Notes under the pieces: model-generated | Database searches by the model: none | The model's input: only the letters and a program-made list of their open reading frames with translations | Told to the model about the DNA's origin: nothing | Made by a program: the position numbers and the translations under genes | Assembly (NCBI GenBank): GCA_963737015.1 | Contig: CAVTQZ010000001.1 | Location: 1,984,001-2,048,000 of the forward strand | Length of the DNA stretch: 64,000 nucleotides | Source of the DNA: CAVTQZ01 sp963737015 | GTDB lineage: Bacteria; Actinomycetota; Acidimicrobiia; Acidimicrobiales; UBA8190 | Reading direction: 5' to 3' | Part shown: positions 59,429-64,000 of the stretch, one piece after another | Layout of the letters: every line of letters begins with the position of its first letter | Numbering within the stretch: position 1 is the stretch's first letter

Positions 59429-60625
59429 TCAAGCTGCTACTGCCGCGTCGACCTTCATGATGCGGGCGAGGTTTCCGCCCATGATCTTCGCCTTGTCCTC
59501 GTCGGAGAGCTCGGCCGGAAGGTGCTCGACGAAGCTCGCCGGCTCAGCGAGACCCTCAGGGTGGGGCCAGTCGGACCCGAAGATGATGTGGTCCACCCCT
59601 ATAGCCTCGGCGACCTCGTTGATGTCGTCCTCGTGGAACGGGGCGATCCAGATGTTGCGCCTGAAGGCTTCGACCGGATCCTCAGGGAATTCCTGAGGCA
59701 TCTGACGGTAGGTGTGGGAGAACTTGTTGAGGAGAGGCTTCACCCACTCGGCCCCGTTCTCGATCAGCGCCACCCGGAGGTCCGGGAACCTGGCGAAGGT
59801 TCCATGACAGACGAAGGCCGACATGGCGTCTTCGACCGGTCGGTGATGCATGGCGAGCATCCGGAAAGGATCGAGACGGAAGGGAAGCATCTCCGACGGG
59901 CCGGTCCAGTCGCTGGTGTAGCGCGTGTAGCCGCTGTCGGAGGAATGCATCCCTATGAGGATGTCCGCGTCGACGGCGGCCTTCCAGAACGGGTCGAACT
60001 CGGGATACGCGAAAGAGCGCGACCCACGCATCCCGGGAACCGGCGCCGGCCGGATGAGGACCACCTTGGCGCCGTGCTCGACGCACCACTCGAGCTCCTC
60101 GATCGCCTTTTCGACGATAGGAAGGGTGATGACGGGGGTCGTGAAGATGCGGTCCTTGTAATTGAACGACCACGTCTCGTAGAGCCATTCATTGAGGGAA
60201 TGGATCACGACGTGCGCCAGCTCCACGTCGTCGCGCATTCGTTCCTCGAGAAGGCTCGCCAGCGTGGGGAACATGAGCGTCCGGTCGACTCCGAGCTCGT
60301 CCATGACCTCGAGACGCGGAGCAGGCTCCCTGAACGCCGGAATGGCGCGCATGGGTTCGCCCACTAATTCCCTGTAGGACTTCCCCTCGGGGTTGCCGTT
60401 GCGGAAGTACTCCTCCTGGGCCCCCGGCCTCGCCACCACGTCGAAGGTCGGATTCGGGATGTACTCGCTGATGGTGCCCCGCACCATGATCTTCGTGCGG
60501 CCGCGGAGCTCCACGTAATCGATCGCACTCTTGTAGCGGTCGGGGAGGTGCCTGGTAAAGGCATCTCGGGTCTCGTAGAGGTGGTTGTCCGCATCAAAGA
60601 TGGGGAATTCGCTCTTTCGCGCCAT
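59429..60625 (-). CDS. COG2159-type amidohydrolase, complete paralog
   Basis: TIM-barrel metal-dependent hydrolase of 398 residues. The N-terminal metal site reads FDADNHLYE (Asp13, Asn14, His15); His227 (GMHSSDSGY), His274 (FVCHGTFARFPDLR) and Asp352 (FGSDWPHPEG) complete the expected metal and catalytic set. It is highly similar along its length to the truncated gene at 1-1027. The ATG at 60625 has no Shine-Dalgarno sequence and lies 7 bases from TATTCT, so the mRNA should be leaderless. Its promoter carries the 16-bp palindrome at the same distance as in the paralog. The substrate is not known. Confidence 0.92.
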   Translation of the reverse strand: MARKSEFPIFDADNHLYETRDAFTRHLPDRYKSAIDYVELRGRTKIMVRGTISEYIPNPTFDVVARPGAQEEYFRNGNPEGKSYRELVGEPMRAIPAFREPAPRLEVMDELGVDRTLMFPTLASLLEERMRDDVELAHVVIHSLNEWLYETWSFNYKDRIFTTPVITLPIVEKAIEELEWCVEHGAKVVLIRPAPVPGMRGSRSFAYPEFDPFWKAAVDADILIGMHSSDSGYTRYTSDWTGPSEMLPFRLDPFRMLAMHHRPVEDAMSAFVCHGTFARFPDLRVALIENGAEWVKPLLNKFSHTYRQMPQEFPEDPVEAFRRNIWIAPFHEDDINEVAEAIGVDHIIFGSDWPHPEGLAEPASFVEHLPAELSDEDKAKIMGGNLARIMKVDAAVAA

Positions 60626-60632
60626 GGTGCTG

Positions 60633-60662
60633 AGAATACCGCCGTTTTGACGTCTACATCAA
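60633..60662 (-). promoter_or_regulatory. Leaderless promoter with palindromic operator (amidohydrolase 2)
   Basis: Toward the gene, -35 TTGATG (60657-60662) is 18 bases from -10 TATTCT (60633-60638), and the ATG follows after 7 bases. The palindrome at 60647-60662 reads TTGATGTAGACGTCAA on the gene strand. Spacer, gap and operator position are identical to those at 1035-1064. Confidence 0.6.
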
Positions 60663-60759
60663 TCCGGATCATGCCTCTGACCTGGGCTATCGCCGTCGGG
60701 TTTGCGCCCTTTCCGGCGGGGCTAACTTGGCTGGCTTTCAGGTTATTGAAGGGTTGCTC

Positions 60760-61281
60760 ATGGTCGATGCCGCGCTCTCCCCAGTCCCAGGGCTCGAACC
60801 CGTCTTTCGACATCTCGACGACGAGGACGTGCCGTGGCAGCAGGTGCGCGCGGTACGCCGGTCGGATGGAACAGTCGCGTCGGTGTGGGAGAAGTGGCTG
60901 GCCTTCTCGGTGGAACCTCTCTACCTTTCTCTCTACGCCAAATGGGACCCGGGAGTGATCCAGCGAAGGCACGGGCATCACAGCCCGCACGTCTTGCTGG
61001 TCCTCGAAGGCGAGATTCTCTGCGGAGACCGTCTGTGCCCGGCGGGAACCCACATCGAGCTGCCATTTGGAGCCGCCTTCGGCCCCTTCGTCGCGGGCCC
61101 CGACGGAGCGACGCTCTTCGAGGTGATGATGGGCGACCCGAGAGGATGGGGCGACGACCCCGATGCTTTCGAGCGGGTGTTGGCGGAACACGGGGCGCAG
61201 GCGCTTCCGGATCCGCCGATACAGCTTCCGCCGCGGCTGGAAGATCTGCGAAATCGCTGGGTGTCGGATCAGGGCGATTAG
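60760..61281 (+). CDS. Cupin-domain protein
   Basis: A 173-residue beta-barrel protein. The cupin motif 1 region is RRHGHHSPHVLLVLEGE (His residues for metal), then CGDRLCPAGTHIELPFGAAFGPF and a second motif GATLFEVM. GAAGGG precedes the ATG at 60760; an in-frame TTG at 60727 is a less likely start. It is divergent from amidohydrolase 2 and may share its control. Small cupins act as dioxygenases, isomerases or sensors, and I cannot choose between these. Confidence 0.85.
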   Translation: MVDAALSPVPGLEPVFRHLDDEDVPWQQVRAVRRSDGTVASVWEKWLAFSVEPLYLSLYAKWDPGVIQRRHGHHSPHVLLVLEGEILCGDRLCPAGTHIELPFGAAFGPFVAGPDGATLFEVMMGDPRGWGDDPDAFERVLAEHGAQALPDPPIQLPPRLEDLRNRWVSDQGD

Positions 61282-61369
61282 CGGTTCCGGCGCACGAGAC
61301 ATCCGGCGATCGCTCCTCTAGGGTCGCCGTGAGAACTTCCGGGGTCTTTCCACCGCACAAAGGATTTTC

Positions 61370-61783
61370 ATGGGGAACGAAACGGCGAATGCCTCCAAGC
61401 TCATTGACAAGAAGATCGAAGAACTTGGCGACTGGCGCGCAGAGACCCTGAGCAGGGTGAGAGCGATCATCGAGGCCGCCGACCCCGACGTCGTAGAAGA
61501 GTGGAAATGGGTGAAACCCACGAATCCCGGCGTACCGGTTTGGTCTCACAACGGCGGCATTTGTACGGGCGAGACCTACAAGAGCGTCGTCAAGCTCACC
61601 TTCTTCAAGGGTGCTTCGTTGAAGGACCCTTCAGGCCTTTTCAACTCCAGCTTGGACGGCAATGTGAGACGGGCCATCGACTTCAAAGAAGGCGACAAGG
61701 TCAACGAGAGAGCTTTCAAGCAACTGATCCGGGACGCCGTGGCGTTGAACCTGACGAGCACGAAGGGCTCAGCCACCAAGTAA
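61370..61783 (+). CDS. DUF1801 (YdhG/YdeI-like) protein
   Basis: A 137-residue protein of the DUF1801 group, small iron-chaperone-like fold. It shows TLSRVRAIIEAADPDVVEEW, then KWVKPTNPGVPVWSHNGGIC and SVVKLTFFKGASLKDPSGLF. AAAGGA lies 5 bases before the ATG. It stands 3 bases before the phosphate transporter gene, possibly cotranscribed, but no functional link is known. Confidence 0.9.
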   Translation: MGNETANASKLIDKKIEELGDWRAETLSRVRAIIEAADPDVVEEWKWVKPTNPGVPVWSHNGGICTGETYKSVVKLTFFKGASLKDPSGLFNSSLDGNVRRAIDFKEGDKVNERAFKQLIRDAVALNLTSTKGSATK

Positions 61784-61785
61784 CC

Positions 61786-62785
61786 ATGACCACGGCGGGA
61801 CTGATCTTTTTGATCCTCGTGGCACTGGGCTTCGACTTCACCAATGGCTTTCACGACGCTGCAAACGCGGTCGCTGTCTCGATCAGCACACGCGCACTCT
61901 CTCCGCAGGCCGCTTTGAGCATGGCGGCAGCGCTCAACGTGATAGGGGCGCTCGTATCCACGAAGGTCGCGACCACCGTCGCAAGTGGAATCATCTCCAC
62001 CCCGGAAGGAACCCATGGACTCGTGATCGTGTTCGCCGCGCTGGTCGGTGCGATCGTGTGGAACCTTGCCACCTGGTGGTTCGGGCTGCCGTCGTCATCC
62101 ACGCACACGCTGATCGGCGGCTTGATCGGCGCCGCGATCGGGGCGGCGAACGACGTCAAGTGGCACGGGGTGTTGACCAAGGTGGTGTTGCCGATGGCCG
62201 TTTCACCGCTCATCGGGCTCGCCCTCGGTTACCTTGCGATGGTCGTAATCATCTGGATCTTCCGCTCGAGCGCGTCCTTCTCCGGTCAACCGCCGCTTCA
62301 GGCAAGCCCAGATCGCGTCGACCGGAGCCATGGCATTCAGTCACGGCACACAGGACGCCCAAAAGACGATGGGAGTGATAACGCTCGCTCTGGTCGTGAC
62401 CAACCACCTCGGCGGCTTCCACGTTCCGTTGTGGGTGATATTCACTGCTGCAGCGGCAATGGGCATCGGCACGTTGGTGGGCGGTTGGCGGGTCATAAAG
62501 ACCCTTGGCCACCGCATCACGCCTCTCGATCCCCCGAGAGCCTTTGCTGCACAGACCGCGGCATCGACGGTCCTGCTCGTCTCCGCCTACGCCTACGCGA
62601 TGCCTATCTCGTCTACGCACCTCATGACTTCCTCCGTCATGGGTGTGGGTGCGACACGCAGGTTCTCCGCCGTTCGCTGGGGGGTTGCCCGACAGGTGAT
62701 CACGGCCTGGGTCCTCACCATCCCGGGCGCTGCGATCTCCGCGTGGCTCGTCTATCAGGTCGCCCACACGATCGTGGGCAGGTGA
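61786..62785 (+). pseudogene. pit: Low-affinity inorganic phosphate transporter (Pit), frameshifted
   Basis: Membrane phosphate permease (PiT/PHO4 family). The N-terminal half (DFTNGFHDAANAVAVSISTR, WWFGLPSSSTHTLIGG) runs from the ATG at 61786. The C-terminal half (GAMAFSHGTQDAQKTMGV, then ISSTHLMTSSVMGVG) continues in the +1 frame. The frames join near 62279-62284, where one extra base in TTCTCCGG disrupts the reading ...SASF|PVNRRFRQAQ. All signature motifs are intact on both sides. It may be a recent mutation or a sequencing error. It is convergent with the PhoU-DUF47 gene, 6 bases apart. Confidence 0.88.
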
Positions 62786-62791
62786 TCGGTT

Positions 62792-64000
62792 TCAGGATTC
62801 CTTTATCAGGATGGATTCGACGACGTCGGAAACGTGTTCGATCGCGTTCAACGAGTCCTCGATCGACTGGACGATGTCCTTCCACTTGAGCACCTCGATC
62901 GCGTCGTATTCGCCACCAAAGAGCCTTCCGAGCGCCCGCCGGAAGACCGAATCGCCCTCGTGCTCCAGCTGCTCGATCCGCTCGAGCCGGTAGCGAGCCC
63001 CTTTTTTGGTTCTCAGGCAGTCGGTGAGAGCCACCATCTCGTCGGCCATCGCCACAAGAAGCTCCGTCAGCTCGGCTGCTTCGGGGAGGGGGGTATTGAC
63101 TTTGACGATGTGGATCAACGACGCGGCAGCGAACATGTCGTCGACGACATCGTCGAGCTCCTCTGCCAGAGCGTGGATGTCCTCCCTGTCGAAGGGTGGA
63201 ACGAAACTCGCGTCGAGTAGGCGCAATACATCGGTCGTGAGCTCGTCTCCACGGCGTTCGAATCTCCGGATCTGGTCGAAGTGCTCTTCGATATCGCTGA
63301 AGGACGAAGACAGCTTGTTGAGCTCGAGTGCGCAATCTCTTGCATTGGACGCAGATTCGGCGAAGAAGTCGAAGAATTTGCTGTCGTGAGGCATGAGGCG
63401 CAGGTTCTGGAGCCGATGCCCGATCCGGGCGATCCCCGTTGGCTCCGAATCCGTCCTAGTCAACTCGTCTACGGCCGGCACGAGCGGCCGGCCCGAGGCC
63501 ATCCGTCGTGGCGCGGCCATCTCGTTGACCCGCCGTGCCAAATTGACCGCGTGGTCGCCGAGCCTCTCGTAGAACCGGGCAATGAGAGCGAGATCCACGG
63601 CCACTTTGGGATACTCGCTCTGCGTCAGGCCTTCGGCTACCAGTGAGGCGCAGAGATGGTCGAGCTCCTCGTCGGACTCTTCGAGCTGAAAGGTGGCCTC
63701 CCTCGAACGATTGGTGTAGGCCGCTCCCGCTGCCTTCCACATCTCGATCGTGAGTTCGCTCATCGCCTGGATGAGGCCACGGCTCCGGGGCGTGATCACA
63801 CCGCCGAGGCCTTCCGTCGAGCGCCGGGCGATGTGCTTCGCCAGGTCGGCGCTGCGTTCGAGCTCCGGGACGATCTGGAGGACGGCGACGAGCTCCTCCA
63901 CTTGCTCGGGGTCCTTCGACGCCTCCGCCAGCCGCTCCTTGACCGACGCCGTCAACAATTCACAGTGGCGGTCGATGTCCTCGTCCCCCGCGATGACGCG
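62792..64000 (-). CDS. PhoU-DUF47 fusion, Pit accessory protein (N-terminus beyond window)
   Basis: Cytoplasmic helical-bundle protein, at least 402 residues visible and open at the window edge (the frame continues upstream through RVIAGDEDIDRHCELL). The first visible part is PhoU-like (ERSADLAKHIARR and RFYERLGDHAVNLARRVNEM, with the metal-binding ExxxD patterns). The second, after about 200 residues, is DUF47-like (FFDFFAESASNARDC, DQIRRFERRGDELTTDVLR). DUF47 proteins regulate neighbouring Pit transporters, and PhoU acts on Pst. It is tail-to-tail with pit. Confidence 0.88.
   Translation of the reverse strand, partial: RVIAGDEDIDRHCELLTASVKERLAEASKDPEQVEELVAVLQIVPELERSADLAKHIARRSTEGLGGVITPRSRGLIQAMSELTIEMWKAAGAAYTNRSREATFQLEESDEELDHLCASLVAEGLTQSEYPKVAVDLALIARFYERLGDHAVNLARRVNEMAAPRRMASGRPLVPAVDELTRTDSEPTGIARIGHRLQNLRLMPHDSKFFDFFAESASNARDCALELNKLSSSFSDIEEHFDQIRRFERRGDELTTDVLRLLDASFVPPFDREDIHALAEELDDVVDDMFAAASLIHIVKVNTPLPEAAELTELLVAMADEMVALTDCLRTKKGARYRLERIEQLEHEGDSVFRRALGRLFGGEYDAIEVLKWKDIVQSIEDSLNAIEHVSDVVESILIKES

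Noticed and set aside
1..60625. The two similar amidohydrolases as ends of a composite mobile element or large duplication
   Set aside because: They are diverged paralogs in the same orientation, and I see no transposase, terminal repeats or flanking duplications at either end.
1..64000. CRISPR arrays, tRNA genes, rRNA genes, insertion sequences or prophage genes
   Set aside because: Looked for on both strands; no regularly spaced repeats, cloverleaf-like sequences, transposases or phage structural genes were seen.

Overview
The window is GC-rich, densely coded DNA from a chromosome that looks actinobacterial. The signs are GTG and TTG starts, 4-base GTGA/ATGA overlaps, F420-type luciferase-like oxidoreductases, many FadD/FadE/EchA/CaiB paralogs, short leaderless-type promoters and fused Liv transporter genes. 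Acidimicrobiia or a related soil lineage is my guess; no rRNA or other marker is present to prove it. I see no tRNA, rRNA, IS element, prophage or CRISPR array, and no gene-free stretch longer than 300 bases.

Layout. 1-1027: truncated COG2159-type amidohydrolase. 1110-6086: a branched-chain-amide-type ABC importer compressed into three genes (lipoprotein, fused LivG-LivF ATPase, fused LivH-LivM permease). 6334-10444: SDR, CaiB CoA-transferase, small protein, NAD-dependent epimerase/reductase and an AhpD-like protein. 10543-13799: SDR, macrolide-type glycosyltransferase, rhodanese and methyltransferase, a somewhat AT-richer, accessory-looking stretch. 13878-25244: acyl-CoA ligases, enoyl-CoA hydratases, acyl-CoA dehydrogenase, CaiB, a TetR, an AhpD-like protein and a KshB/PaaE-like reductase with a SnoaL-like protein. 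25264-29328: enoyl-CoA hydratase, two-gene B12-dependent mutase and CaiB. 30121-35492: a steroid-side-chain-like operon (DUF35, Ltp-type thiolase, FadD3-like ligase, FadE beta and alpha). 35499-41178: P450, LLM oxidoreductase, a second FadE pair and an amidohydrolase. 41653-46273: a divergent pair of domain-rearranged hydratase and CoA-transferase, then a TetR and a DUF35-thiolase fusion. 46368-50377: aldehyde dehydrogenase, SDR, small protein and Rieske oxygenase. 50487-55326: hydratase, MDR reductase, APH-type kinase and ACAD10/11-like dehydrogenase, with a divergent TetR. 55318-60625: GGDEF protein, SDR, LLM oxidoreductase and a second COG2159 amidohydrolase. 60760-64000: cupin, DUF1801, a frameshifted Pit phosphate transporter and a PhoU-DUF47 protein.

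Working together, most genes form parallel routes for importing, CoA-activating and beta-oxidising unusual carboxylic acids (branched, alicyclic, steroid-like or 4-hydroxy acids), with oxygenases and amidohydrolases to start the attack. The most interesting regulatory signal is a 16-bp palindrome close to TTGACGTCGACGTCAA. It overlaps the predicted -35 element of five promoters: both COG2159 amidohydrolases, the Liv importer, the DUF35-thiolase/tetR operon and an SDR. I propose that these form one TetR-controlled regulon. The most unusual proteins are the rearranged hydratase/CoA-transferase pair at 41653-44011, the atypical B12 mutase at 26148 and the amidohydrolase at 39907 that lacks its HxH metal motif.
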